Part shown: one piece after another, positions 1 to 7,666 of the stretch
Position numbering within the stretch: position 1 is the first letter of the stretch
How the letters are laid out: the number at the start of each line of letters is the position of its first letter
Source: Erysipelothrix sp.
GTDB taxonomy: Bacteria; Bacillota_I; Bacilli_A; Erysipelotrichales; Erysipelotrichaceae
Length of the DNA: 45,896 nt
Reading direction: 5' to 3'
Assembly (NCBI GenBank): GCA_012735275.1
Contig: JAAYHR010000024.1
Span: 1 to 45,896, forward strand
Made by a program: the position numbers and the translations under genes
The notes under the pieces: model-generated
Database searches by the model: none
Told to the model about the DNA's origin: nothing
What the model saw: only the letters and a program-made list of their open reading frames with translations

Positions 1-7
1 TCCATAT

Positions 8-98
8 GGAGGAATACCCAAGTGGCTGAAGGGTCCGGTCTTGAAAACCGGTAGGTCGTGAAAGCGGCGCCTGGGTTCAAATCCCAGTTCCTCCGCCA
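8..98 (+). tRNA. tRNA-Ser(UGA)
   Basis: The acceptor stem GGAGGAA (8-14) pairs with TTCCTCC (88-94), followed by discriminator G and an encoded CCA (96-98). The anticodon stem CCGGT/ACCGG encloses a loop with anticodon TGA at 42-44. The long variable arm of class II tRNAs is present, as expected for serine. Confidence 0.97.
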
Positions 99-156
99 AA
101 TTTAAAATATTGGTTGGGAAAATCAAGGAATTATGTTATAATAATTAAGTACACAT

Positions 157-233
157 CGCGGGGTGGAGCAGTCTGGTAGCTCATCGGGCTCATAACCCGA
201 AGGTCGTTGGTTCAAATCCTTCCCCCGCAACCA
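157..233 (+). tRNA. initiator tRNA-fMet(CAU)
   Basis: The anticodon is CAT, and the anticodon stem carries the three G-C pairs (GGG/CCC) typical of initiators. The acceptor strand CGCGGGG faces CCCCGCA, so the first pair is the C1xA72 mismatch that marks formyl-methionine initiator tRNA. CCA is encoded. Odd point: the T stem reads GTTGG against CCTTC, which leaves two adjacent U-U mismatches. Confidence 0.95.
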
Positions 234-236
234 AAT

Positions 237-312
237 GGCTTCTTAGCTCAGTCGGTAGAGCAATGGACTGAAAATCCATGTGTCGCTGGTTCAATTCCAG
301 CAGGAGCCACCA
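237..312 (+). tRNA. tRNA-Phe(GAA)
   Basis: The acceptor stem GGCTTCT (237-243) pairs with AGGAGCC (302-308) through one G-U wobble. Anticodon GAA sits in a loop closed by ATGGA/TCCAT, and CCA is encoded (310-312). It follows tRNA-fMet by three bases, so the three tRNAs are probably one transcript. Confidence 0.97.
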
Positions 313-328
313 TTAAACATAAATTAAC

Positions 329-357
329 AAAGCCTTAATAATAAGTGCTTTTTTTTT
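329..357 (+). terminator. Terminator of the tRNA cluster
   Basis: AAAGC (329-333) pairs with GCTTT (347-351), with inner TTA/TAA pairing, and runs into nine T residues. It closes the tRNA transcript. Confidence 0.75.
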
Positions 358-448
358 ACCTTAAAACCAAAATGAATAAACAGAAATGATTGAATAAAAT
401 ATAAAGATTGAGAATATGCTAAAATGTTAAAGAATAGGGGGCGATACA

Positions 449-1234
449 ATGAAAGTATTAATAATACTAGCAACGATACTTTTACTTGTGTTATTATATG
501 CCCGCTTGATCGAAGTTAAGCAATTAGTTATCAAGAAAGTAGAACTATCAAAAGCATTAGGCTTAAAAATTCTCCATGTTTCAGATTTGCACTTTAACAA
601 GTTCTATAATACAAAACGCCTAGATAAATTGGTTACTAAATTAAATCGAATCGATGTCGATTTAATCATCTTTACCGGAGATCTTTTAGATGGACCTTAT
701 ATTGGATCGATTAATGGTATTGCAGAGTCTTTAAGTAAGTTAAACAATAAAATACCAAGAATTGTGGTCTATGGTAATCATGATTATAAATCAAAATACT
801 TTAAAGATGTCGCGGGTATTTATAAGGATGCTGATATCCAGTTACTAGTAAATAGTAGCCAGTCACTTTTAATAAGAGATAAAGCACTTAATATCGTTGG
901 TGCTGATGATTACTTACGTGGTAACCGCGCTTTAGAGCGCCTAACAGCCATTACAAAAGATGACCAATACAATTTACTCTTACTCCATGAACCAGACCTA
1001 GTAGAGCGAATAGACTTAAATAAGTTTGACCTGGTATTATCGGGCCATACACACGGTGGACAAGTACGACTACCATTTAATATTAGTGGTTCAACCAACT
1101 ATGGCAAGATCTATCGTGAAGGTTTATTTAAACTATCAGATAAGACTAAACTCTATGTTTCAAGTGGTGTCGGGAATGCCGGATTAAACATTAGATTTCG
1201 AGTTAAACCATCAGTGACAATTATAAGTATATAA
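449..1234 (+). CDS. Membrane-anchored metallophosphoesterase (YkuE/YaeI-like)
   Basis: This is a calcineurin-type phosphoesterase of 261 residues. The dinuclear metal site is visible as HVSDLH (D46, H48), GDLLD (D78), GNHD (N110, H111), H180 and HTHGG (H200, H202). Residues 3-20 form one hydrophobic N-terminal helix, so the domain is probably tethered to the membrane, as in YkuE/YaeI proteins that act on lipid phosphates. The true substrate cannot be read from sequence. The start is supported by a GGGGG Shine-Dalgarno ten bases upstream. It stands alone after the tRNAs and ends in a terminator shared with the convergent ECF gene. Confidence 0.88.
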   Translation: MKVLIILATILLLVLLYARLIEVKQLVIKKVELSKALGLKILHVSDLHFNKFYNTKRLDKLVTKLNRIDVDLIIFTGDLLDGPYIGSINGIAESLSKLNNKIPRIVVYGNHDYKSKYFKDVAGIYKDADIQLLVNSSQSLLIRDKALNIVGADDYLRGNRALERLTAITKDDQYNLLLLHEPDLVERIDLNKFDLVLSGHTHGGQVRLPFNISGSTNYGKIYREGLFKLSDKTKLYVSSGVGNAGLNIRFRVKPSVTIISI

Positions 1235-1278
1235 AAACTAAGCTTCAGCAAAATTTGCTAAAGCTTAGTTTTTATTTT
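1234..1278. terminator. Bidirectional terminator between convergent genes
   Basis: AAAACTAAGCTT (from 1234) pairs perfectly with AAGCTTAGTTTT (1261-1272), with an inner AGCAAA/TTTGCT extension. A-rich and T-rich flanks let it work on both strands. Confidence 0.85.
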
Positions 1279-1284
1279 CATTTA

Positions 1285-1791
1285 TTAATTTTTAATAGGT
1301 TGTAATCTCAAAATCTTACTTAAGACGAGGGCAATTAAGATTGAAGCCCCAGCTTGAATTAAGTTATTAACAATATCTGAAGCAGCGACGATAATTCCAA
1401 AGTTTAAGATAAAGGCTTGGTAAATAAAGTAGCCGACAATCATAATTGTCTCTGCTAAAGCGAAACTTACTAACATTCGTAGCGTTTCATTTTCAAAACG
1501 TAGTCGATTAAAGCTTAGATTAGTCATAAATCCCATTAAACCCTTAATGACAAAGGTTGCGGGTGCATAGATAACATAAGGTGATAAGATTTCCGCTAAG
1601 AAACTACCAGTTGCTCCAATTAAGGCAGCATTCTGTTTAGTTGTTAAAAGGGCGATTGTTAAGATCATCGCATCTGCTAAGTTAATAACGCCACCGATTG
1701 CAGTTGGTATGTTAATTACTTGGGCAGCGATAAAGACTAAGGCTATATACAAGCTAGTTTGCACTAACTGTTTTGTTTGATAATTTTTCAT
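1285..1791 (-). CDS. ECF transporter substrate-binding (S) component
   Basis: This is a hydrophobic protein of 168 residues with five or six membrane helices and an Asn/Asp-containing VINLADAMIL segment, as in vitamin-binding S components of energy-coupling-factor importers. It would need the shared EcfA-EcfA'-EcfT module, which is not in this window. The substrate cannot be assigned. The open frame reaches 1851, but the ATG at 1789-1791 is chosen: it has GGAG just upstream, and the longer form has no Shine-Dalgarno. It overlaps the 3' end of the upstream papain-like fragment by 38 bases, which suggests translational coupling. Confidence 0.75.
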   Translation of the reverse strand: MKNYQTKQLVQTSLYIALVFIAAQVINIPTAIGGVINLADAMILTIALLTTKQNAALIGATGSFLAEILSPYVIYAPATFVIKGLMGFMTNLSFNRLRFENETLRMLVSFALAETIMIVGYFIYQAFILNFGIIVAASDIVNNLIQAGASILIALVLSKILRLQPIKN

Positions 1792-2338
1792 TTGGCTCCA
1801 ATCCATAAACATATCTTGAAACAACAATTTTACTGTGCGATAAATACTCATTGTTCAAGTAATTTAAATAAGTTCCTGGGGTAATTAACCCTTTAATATT
1901 AATAACATCTAAATTCTTCATTTGTAAAACATAAGAAGCTAAATTAACACAGTTGGTTGACATAACAAAGTAAGTTTTAAACTTACCATGTGTAAACTTA
2001 TAGGTTTTAGCTCTTGTACTCAAATAGACATTAGCTAGATATGAATCATAGTTACTTGCCATTTGACCTTTTTGCTCATCAAGTTCAGCGTCAGAATAAA
2101 AGCGTTTAGTTCTAGATAAGAGTTCAGCTATTCTTGATTCTATAATTGATTTTTGCTCAGCATTTAATTTTAATCCATACTTAACGATTACTGCTTCCTT
2201 AAAGACATTACCATGTTTTAAAAACTTGTTGCGATCGGCAAGAATCAAGACTCCATCAGCGACTGTTCCCCATAGTCTACTAGTATGATAATCAAAGGCT
2301 CCATAAGAGTAAGTCTGACCTTGATAAGAGAAATCCAT
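1754..2338 (-). CDS. C-terminal fragment: papain-like (Lnb/DUF4105-type) domain
   Basis: This is the open part of an NlpC/P60-superfamily-like domain, 194 residues from its first ATG. A candidate catalytic cysteine lies in TNCVNLAS, and the N terminus has a YSYGAFD motif. Codons just upstream, in the same frame and without any start codon, encode GFGRFGH, a conserved opening of this domain. In frame before that come a TAA (2372-2374) and the DUF308 gene. The fragment is therefore probably the second half of one gene broken by a nonsense codon. A weak GGAAG nine bases before the ATG could allow restart, but the product would lack the FGH motif. Family assignment is by motif memory. Confidence 0.55.
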   Translation of the reverse strand: MDFSYQGQTYSYGAFDYHTSRLWGTVADGVLILADRNKFLKHGNVFKEAVIVKYGLKLNAEQKSIIESRIAELLSRTKRFYSDAELDEQKGQMASNYDSYLANVYLSTRAKTYKFTHGKFKTYFVMSTNCVNLASYVLQMKNLDVINIKGLITPGTYLNYLNNEYLSHSKIVVSRYVYGLEPNEKLSNKTVSAN

Positions 2339-2371
2339 ATGACCAAATCTTCCAAAACCTTTCTTGCGAAG

Positions 2372-3040
2372 TTAAATAAAGACTTCAAGGTCAACTTCAA
2401 CATCTTCAACTTCATTACTAGTAATCAAATCGATATTATCTAATGCATTACCGGGAAGAAAGGCTCCAATAAAGACGGGAACTGGAAGTGAGAACTGAGC
2501 ATCAGATGCAACGAATAAGCGGTTAAAACCCTTAACAATAAAAGAGAAACCATAGAACATAAAGTAGAAGGCTAACCAATACGATAAATAATTGATATTC
2601 TTCAGTGGATGAGTAATTAAACCAATCGCAAAGATCAAAGAAATAATTGCATCAAGTAATACTAAATATTTATGCTTAAGTTTATCAGTAAAATAAATAT
2701 AGGCACGAATAAAGCGACTTAAGGCTAAAAATAATATATAAAATCCAATTATTAGTGGAAAGATCGAAACATAGATTTCTGAAAAATAATAAATGAACAG
2801 AATCGATAAGAAACTAATTAAAGTTTCAAATGATAAGTTAATCTTAAGTTTCTTACTTTCAGGCTCATTTGTAATTACAGATGTTATTGTATATATAGTT
2901 AATAAGATAATTGAGATATCAACAATCTTATACCAGACATAGTAATAATCAAAGTAAAATAAAAAACCTAAAATGATTGTTAATATACCAGCAATTATTT
3001 GTAGGTAGGGTGGATAAATTTTATTTAGTCTTAGGTTCAT
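2372..3040 (-). CDS. DUF308/HdeD-like membrane protein, N-terminal half of an interrupted gene
   Basis: The 222 residues contain about seven hydrophobic segments followed by an acidic tail ending LEVFI before TAA. The length fits a stand-alone HdeD-like protein, but the reading frame continues past the stop directly into the papain-like domain (1754-2371). The two would form a product of about 428 codons. AGGAG lies eight bases before the ATG, and a promoter is visible at 3064-3090. Function is unknown; HdeD relatives are linked to acid resistance in enterobacteria, which should not be transferred here. Confidence 0.65.
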   Translation of the reverse strand: MNLRLNKIYPPYLQIIAGILTIILGFLFYFDYYYVWYKIVDISIILLTIYTITSVITNEPESKKLKINLSFETLISFLSILFIYYFSEIYVSIFPLIIGFYILFLALSRFIRAYIYFTDKLKHKYLVLLDAIISLIFAIGLITHPLKNINYLSYWLAFYFMFYGFSFIVKGFNRLFVASDAQFSLPVPVFIGAFLPGNALDNIDLITSNEVEDVEVDLEVFI

Positions 3041-3063
3041 GCTTATCTCCTGACAGTAAGAAT

Positions 3064-3090
3064 ATTATAACACGATAATTGATATTTCAA
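3064..3090 (-). promoter_or_regulatory. Promoter of the DUF308 gene
   Basis: On the minus strand, TTGAAA (3085-3090) and TATAAT (3064-3069) are separated by 15 bases, with TGT directly before the -10. The short spacer is offset by the extended -10. Confidence 0.55.
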
Positions 3091-3271
3091 TATAAAAATC
3101 ATAGTAAAGTGTGAATCCTGGTGACTATTATACTTTTATAAAATTAATAATTATACACATCAATAACAATCAAATTATTGATATTTACGTACAAATACTC
3201 TCGAACTCTGTAAATAGCCTTGTTTTTTCTAGGTTATTATTTAATATATAAATATAAAAGGGGGGGATAAC

Positions 3272-3475
3272 ATGTCAAACAATAACAACGGAGTCCGTGG
3301 TGCTATTCTAATAGTAGGTAGTTTACTAATTATGACCTTATATATCTTACTTCCACAAACTCAAGGTCCGGGTGTATTCGCAGTTCCAATATTGCGCATA
3401 AGTATGCTGCTATTTGTGTTTGGGACGGTAGACATGCTATTAAGTATTTTTAAGTCGAGAAGTAAAAAAGAATAG
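3272..3475 (+). CDS. Small two-helix membrane protein of unknown function
   Basis: This 67-residue protein has two predicted membrane helices (about 11-29 and 39-60) and a basic C-terminal tail KSRSKKE, giving a likely N-in/C-in hairpin. I do not recognise a family. Translation is supported by a very strong purine tract of seven G residues (3260-3266). Those seven G plus AT are exactly complementary to a C-rich segment of the candidate small RNA at 33615-33690. It is a single-gene unit ended by the hairpin at 3483. Confidence 0.6.
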   Translation: MSNNNNGVRGAILIVGSLLIMTLYILLPQTQGPGVFAVPILRISMLLFVFGTVDMLLSIFKSRSKKE

Positions 3476-3482
3476 ATAATAA

Positions 3483-3530
3483 AAAATACTTCCCTCTTCA
3501 AATCATATGAAGATAGAAGTATTTTAATTT
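3483..3530. terminator. Bidirectional terminator
   Basis: AAAATACTTC (3483-3492) pairs with GAAGTATTTT (3516-3525). An inner TCTTCA/TGAAGA stem stacks within it. It lies between convergent genes. Confidence 0.8.
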
Positions 3531-3538
3531 TGCTAACT

Positions 3539-4108
3539 TTAGTTATTAAATTTAGTTTTGATGCGTAATACAATTGGAAGTGCGATAAGTGAAACACCAA
3601 TTGTTTCTGGCACTGCGGCAGCTGATACGATTGATAATACAACTGTTAGTGCGTCTTGTCCGATAATGGCTTCAAGTTGATTACCAACAATAAAGTAGAG
3701 TGCGAGTCCGACAAATAATGTATTAGCTAAGTTTCCGAAGATTATTGCTGCCAGTGATCTTAGTGTCTTATTGGCTTTCGCTAGTAATGTGTACACTGCA
3801 TAAGTAACGACTGGGATCATTAATCTAGGTAGTACTGATACTAATGGATTTTGAAATAGTGGATCTAAGATTCCCATTGGTGATATTAGTGCTTTGCTCA
3901 TAGTAGTTAATCCGAAGATTAATCCCATAATCAATCCGTCTTTTAGTCCAAACATAATTGTTGCGATTAAAACCGGTATATGGGCAATTGTTATTGATAC
4001 TGGTCCAATTGAAATAGTTCCAAGTGGTGTGTAGATCATAATAAATGTAATTGCTGTTAATAAACCAAGGAATGCTAGTCGTTGATTTTTCTGTCTTGTG
4101 TCTTTCAT
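3539..4108 (-). CDS. ECF transporter S component (PF12822-like)
   Basis: This 189-residue membrane protein has about six helices and the segment ITIAHIPVLIATIMFGLKDG. That segment is typical of ECF S components in the pantothenate/thiamine-like group. It would capture a vitamin or vitamin precursor and dock to the shared ECF module. The exact ligand is not assignable. An ATG two codons earlier (4112-4114) directly abuts GAGGAG with no spacing, so the ATG at 4106-4108, six bases from the Shine-Dalgarno, is chosen. It is divergent from sodA, with no known riboswitch seen in the 140-bp gap. Confidence 0.78.
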   Translation of the reverse strand: MKDTRQKNQRLAFLGLLTAITFIMIYTPLGTISIGPVSITIAHIPVLIATIMFGLKDGLIMGLIFGLTTMSKALISPMGILDPLFQNPLVSVLPRLMIPVVTYAVYTLLAKANKTLRSLAAIIFGNLANTLFVGLALYFIVGNQLEAIIGQDALTVVLSIVSAAAVPETIGVSLIALPIVLRIKTKFNN

Positions 4109-4226
4109 ATACATCTCCTCTTATTCATTATATAATACTATACGAATTAGAAGTAATATGTTACCTCCTTTGCTAAGATAAAGCAAATATAAGTATATTT
4201 TTTGATTAATTGTACTTATCTTGATA

Positions 4227-4235
4227 TGCTATAAG
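4227..4235 (+). promoter_or_regulatory. Extended -10 of the sodA promoter
   Basis: TGCTATAAG lies 20 bases before the sodA ATG. No good -35 is visible, so recognition probably depends on the TG extension. I see no clear PerR, Fur or MntR palindrome. Confidence 0.5.
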
Positions 4236-4255
4236 TATATTAGAGGAGGAATTTT

Positions 4256-4870
4256 ATGACTTACAAATTACCAGAATTAGCTTACGCTTATGATGCTTTA
4301 GAGCCACACATTGATGAAGAAACTATGGTATTACACCATACTAAACACCACAATGCTTATGTAACAAACTTAAATGTTGCTTTAGATAAGCATCCAGAAT
4401 TAAAAGAAAAAACATTAGTTGAATTACTACAAGATTTAGAATCAGTACCTGCAGACGTTAGAGGCGCGGTTAGAAACCACGGTGGTGGACATTTAAACCA
4501 CGAATTCTTCTGGACTGTAATGGCACCAAACGCTGGTGGGCTTCCAACAGGAAACCTTGCAGCAGCAATCGATGCTACATTTGGTAGCTTTGATGAATTT
4601 AAAACTACTTTCTTAGCAGCAGCTGGAGCAGTATTCGGATCAGGATGGGCTTGGTTAGTTGTTGATAAAGATGGTAAATTAGAAGTTGTTTCGACACCAA
4701 ATCAAGATACACCAGTTTCAGACTTTAAAACACCAGTATTAGGTGTTGACGTTTGGGAACATGCTTACTACAAAAAATTCTCAAACTTACGTCCAGACTA
4801 CTTAGCAGCATTCTTCGAAGTTGTTAACTGGGACAAAGTTTCAGAACTATACGAAGCAGCAATTGCTTAA
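4256..4870 (+). CDS. sodA: Superoxide dismutase, Mn type
   Basis: This is a complete iron/manganese superoxide dismutase of 204 residues, converting superoxide to oxygen and hydrogen peroxide in the cytoplasm. Metal ligands are H27, H82, D165 and H169 (DVWEHAYY). The outer-sphere glutamine is Q150 in NQD on the C-terminal side, which is the arrangement of manganese enzymes. GAGGAGG precedes the ATG by seven bases. It is monocistronic between its own promoter and the terminator at 4882. A Mn-type CDF exporter at 31867 suggests that manganese handling matters in this organism (inference). Confidence 0.96.
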   Translation: MTYKLPELAYAYDALEPHIDEETMVLHHTKHHNAYVTNLNVALDKHPELKEKTLVELLQDLESVPADVRGAVRNHGGGHLNHEFFWTVMAPNAGGLPTGNLAAAIDATFGSFDEFKTTFLAAAGAVFGSGWAWLVVDKDGKLEVVSTPNQDTPVSDFKTPVLGVDVWEHAYYKKFSNLRPDYLAAFFEVVNWDKVSELYEAAIA

Positions 4871-4881
4871 GACAATAAATT

Positions 4882-4909
4882 GACTCATTAATTTGAGTCT
4901 TTTTTATTT
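4882..4909 (+). terminator. sodA terminator
   Basis: GACTCA (4882-4887) pairs with TGAGTC (4894-4899), followed by a run of T. The 3' arm begins the -35 box of the next gene. Confidence 0.85.
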
Positions 4910-4922
4910 TTTAAGGTAAAAT
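4894..4922 (+). promoter_or_regulatory. Promoter of the XRE-TPR regulator
   Basis: TTGAGT (4894-4899) and TAAAAT (4917-4922) are 17 bases apart. The -35 hexamer overlaps the 3' arm of the sodA terminator. Confidence 0.5.
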
Positions 4923-4941
4923 ATATAAAAAGAGGGATAAG

Positions 4942-6135
4942 ATGAATAATATTGGGCGATTAATTAAACTAGAGCGAATAAAACAAAACATGTCACAAGC
5001 AGCCTTATCAGAAGGAATCTGTTCAAACACCTATCTATCAAAGATAGAGAATGACTTAGTCGAAGCTGATATCGAAATCTATCAAATGTTGATAGCGGCA
5101 CTATCTTACACATATGACAATACTAATGTTAGTGAATGTCAAAGTATTATTGAAAAGTTGTGGGAATCAGCTTTTGATTTTAATATTGAGCGAACTGATG
5201 CTAGTCGAGCAGTTTATGACACCTTAGATAAATGTCGCTTCTCAGACATTAGTCTTGATGTTTCCTTAACCTTCTTCCTCTTCTCAGTCCTCCTTGATAA
5301 TGATGAAAGTTTTAATCACTATAAAAATGAGCTAGATAATAATAAAATGTCACGTTTGCAATATGATCGTTATACTTTTGTGATTGCGCATAAGTATTAT
5401 ATGAATCGTGATGATTCAATTCTAAGATTAATGATGCTTGATAAGAGTGCGACAATGGCCTACTTAAAAGGTAACTACTTAGCAACAATCGGAAACTATG
5501 GTGAATCAATTAAATATAGTGAGAAAGCATTTGAATACTACTCGCAAGATGGTGATATTATTGGGATGATCTGGTCATCATTCAATATCTCTAATTCATA
5601 TGGAAATCTTAATCGCTTGGATGATCAAGTCCATATCTCTAATCGAATTATTAAACTAAATAAGTATTTAAAAAATCCACTCCATGATTTTTATGTACAT
5701 TATAATCTTGGATCATCTTACTTAAGCCAGGGTGATTATGATAAAGCACTATCGGCACTATTAATTGCCTACAATAATCAAGCCATCTCCAAAGAAGACT
5801 TTGCTTCTGTCGAAGAGAAACTTGCACTACTTTATCTTTTAAACGATGAATTTGAAAAGGCACTAACTCACATAAATAAAATTCGTGAACAAAATGTCTA
5901 TAAACTTTTAATGCGCTTATATACAACTAATAATGATATTCGTGATAAAGACTATATTTATCATCTTGAACTAGCTTATCAATCAGTTAAAAATGTTCAT
6001 CATGGTCGTCAGTTACTATTTGGATCATTATTATATCGCTCATACAAGCAAACATATCAATATCCGAAGGCGCTAAATCTCTTGGAAGAAATATCTTTCC
6101 TAGAAAAATCGATATTTTTTGAAAAAAGCTTCTAA
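4942..6135 (+). CDS. XRE-family regulator with TPR domain (Rgg/PlcR-like architecture)
   Basis: Residues 5-55 form a helix-turn-helix (SQAALSEGICSNTYLSKIEN). The remaining 340 residues are helical with recognisable TPR units such as GNYGESIKYSEKAFEYY and GDYDKALSALLIAYNN. This is the layout of RRNPP regulators, which often bind short peptide signals, but many such proteins have no known ligand. GAGGGAT gives a clear start. The gene is followed 76 bases later by an MFS exporter on the same strand, its most likely target. No obvious pheromone precursor ORF was found nearby. Confidence 0.8.
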   Translation: MNNIGRLIKLERIKQNMSQAALSEGICSNTYLSKIENDLVEADIEIYQMLIAALSYTYDNTNVSECQSIIEKLWESAFDFNIERTDASRAVYDTLDKCRFSDISLDVSLTFFLFSVLLDNDESFNHYKNELDNNKMSRLQYDRYTFVIAHKYYMNRDDSILRLMMLDKSATMAYLKGNYLATIGNYGESIKYSEKAFEYYSQDGDIIGMIWSSFNISNSYGNLNRLDDQVHISNRIIKLNKYLKNPLHDFYVHYNLGSSYLSQGDYDKALSALLIAYNNQAISKEDFASVEEKLALLYLLNDEFEKALTHINKIREQNVYKLLMRLYTTNNDIRDKDYIYHLELAYQSVKNVHHGRQLLFGSLLYRSYKQTYQYPKALNLLEEISFLEKSIFFEKSF

Positions 6136-6211
6136 TTACTCCTAATATTTCACAATATTTCTGTCTATCTTAATAAATTATTCATTGGTAGAATATTAGT
6201 AGGTGATAAGT

Positions 6212-7486
6212 ATGAATGAAATACAGAAAAAACAAAAAATCGATAAGGATAATCAAAAATCCTTATGGACAAAAAACTTTACGTTAATGTTTACTGGAAC
6301 GGTATTAAGTGGCTTAGGTGGAGTCGGTATGAATGTGGCGATGTCGGTCATAGTTTTTGACTATACCCAATCAACCTTTTTAACGAGTCTCTTTACGGCG
6401 ATCCTTTTTATTCCGGTATTAGTATTACCATTATTTATTGGCTCAATTGTTGATCGGCAAGATCCACATAAATTATTACTAAAGAATGAGACATTTCTTT
6501 TAGGGGTTTATAGTTTGATCTTTGTCTTCTACTACTTCTTTGGTTTTCAATATTGGCCAATTCTAATCTTTTTTGTCTTTACATCTTCATTTAGTTTAAT
6601 TAGTGATTTATCTAGTCAAACGATTTCGGCGCAACTAATGCCCAAACATTTAATGAGTCAAGGTTATTCAATATTATCAACGATCTATCCTTTATGTCAG
6701 GTAATCGTTGTACCATTTGCACTTTATTTATATAACACATATGGTTTTGCTTTATTGATACTAATCTTTATCATTCTATCAACTTGTGATTTATTACTTG
6801 AGATTCAAATTAAATATGACTTTACTTATGATGTTGATAAGGGTTCTTCATTTAAGGATACAGTTATGGATATGAAAGAAGGTTTTGCTTATCTTAAGTC
6901 AAATGTTCCAGTCTTTAACGTCTTTAAGTTCTTTACTGTCTCAACAATAGCATCAGGATCTGGTAGTCTGCTTTATCCATTCTTTGCCTCATCAAGTCAT
7001 TTAACGATTGAGAACTATGGACTATTAATGAGTATTACTTCGATGGGTTATATGTTTGGTGGCTTCTTTCACTATTTTGTTGAGATTCCAAAGAAGAAGC
7101 GCTATCTGGTTGCGATAAGTATCTATGCAATGTTTATCATCTTTGAATCAGTCTTCTTATTTATGCCACTCTTAATTATGCTTTTAATGAAGTTTATGAT
7201 GGGACTTGGTGGCATGAACTCATCTAATATTCGTAATACAGCGGTTCAAGCCAGCATTGAAGATATTTATCGCGGTAAGGTTAATGGCGTCTTTGCGATG
7301 ATGATGGGCTTTGCTAATATCGTGGGTAACTTATTATTTGGGACACTGGCTGAATTTATTCCAATCCCAGTTGCAATTATTTTTGCCCAATCAATCTATG
7401 CGGTTACTTTAATAGTGGTTGCACTACCAAGAAAATATAAACTTAAGGAATTGTACAACTTAGAATTAGTTGTTGAAAAGATTTAA
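6212..7486 (+). CDS. MFS family efflux transporter
   Basis: This 424-residue protein has about twelve membrane helices. The loop after helix 2 reads GSIVDRQDPHKLL, a form of MFS motif A, and the general pattern resembles the macrolide-efflux-like branch (MFS_3). It most likely exports a drug or metabolite; the substrate cannot be told. The frame opens at a GTG (6203), but the ATG at 6212 has AGGTGAT at correct spacing and is chosen. Its position after an XRE-TPR gene suggests a regulator-exporter pair. Confidence 0.8.
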   Translation: MNEIQKKQKIDKDNQKSLWTKNFTLMFTGTVLSGLGGVGMNVAMSVIVFDYTQSTFLTSLFTAILFIPVLVLPLFIGSIVDRQDPHKLLLKNETFLLGVYSLIFVFYYFFGFQYWPILIFFVFTSSFSLISDLSSQTISAQLMPKHLMSQGYSILSTIYPLCQVIVVPFALYLYNTYGFALLILIFIILSTCDLLLEIQIKYDFTYDVDKGSSFKDTVMDMKEGFAYLKSNVPVFNVFKFFTVSTIASGSGSLLYPFFASSSHLTIENYGLLMSITSMGYMFGGFFHYFVEIPKKKRYLVAISIYAMFIIFESVFLFMPLLIMLLMKFMMGLGGMNSSNIRNTAVQASIEDIYRGKVNGVFAMMMGFANIVGNLLFGTLAEFIPIPVAIIFAQSIYAVTLIVVALPRKYKLKELYNLELVVEKI

Positions 7487-7536
7487 ATATATTTGATTGA
7501 TTATTCAAACTCAAGGCTTTACAATATTCATGTTAA

Positions 7537-7608
7537 TCATCAATTTAATGTCTTTAATATGGAAAGACAGTTTCTACTGATAGACCGTAAATCTATCAAC
7601 AATTATGA
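7537..7608 (+). promoter_or_regulatory. Purine riboswitch aptamer, guanine/hypoxanthine type
   Basis: The conserved core is intact: J1/2 TTTAAT, P2 GTCTTT/AAAGAC with loop AATATGG, J2/3 GTTTCTAC, and P3 TGATAGA/TCTATCA with loop CCGTAAA. P1 is TCATcAATT against AATTATGA with one bulged C. The specificity base in J3/1 (ACA, 7599-7601) is C7600, which selects guanine or hypoxanthine rather than adenine. The usual U after it is A here. Downstream, GAGAA/TTCTC (from 7607) could form a weak expression-platform hairpin sharing bases with P1. Confidence 0.9.
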
Positions 7609-7666
7609 GAACTATGAATTTTCTCTTTAATTCATTGGTGGTTAGCCAAGTCAATAGGAGGAAATT

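Noticed and set aside
3159-3182. Inverted repeat ATCAATAA/TTATTGAT in the gap before the small membrane gene
   Set aside because: It resembles an operator, but the DNA is very AT-rich and no repressor or matching second copy is visible, so it cannot be called.
4161-4187. Perfect minus-strand Shine-Dalgarno (AAAGGAGGT) with a GCAAA/TTTGC hairpin and no ATG after it
   Set aside because: It lies upstream of the likely -10 (TATAAT) of the minus-strand ECF gene and outside the sodA transcript. Only ATA or ATT codons follow, with a stop about ten codons later. Probably chance.
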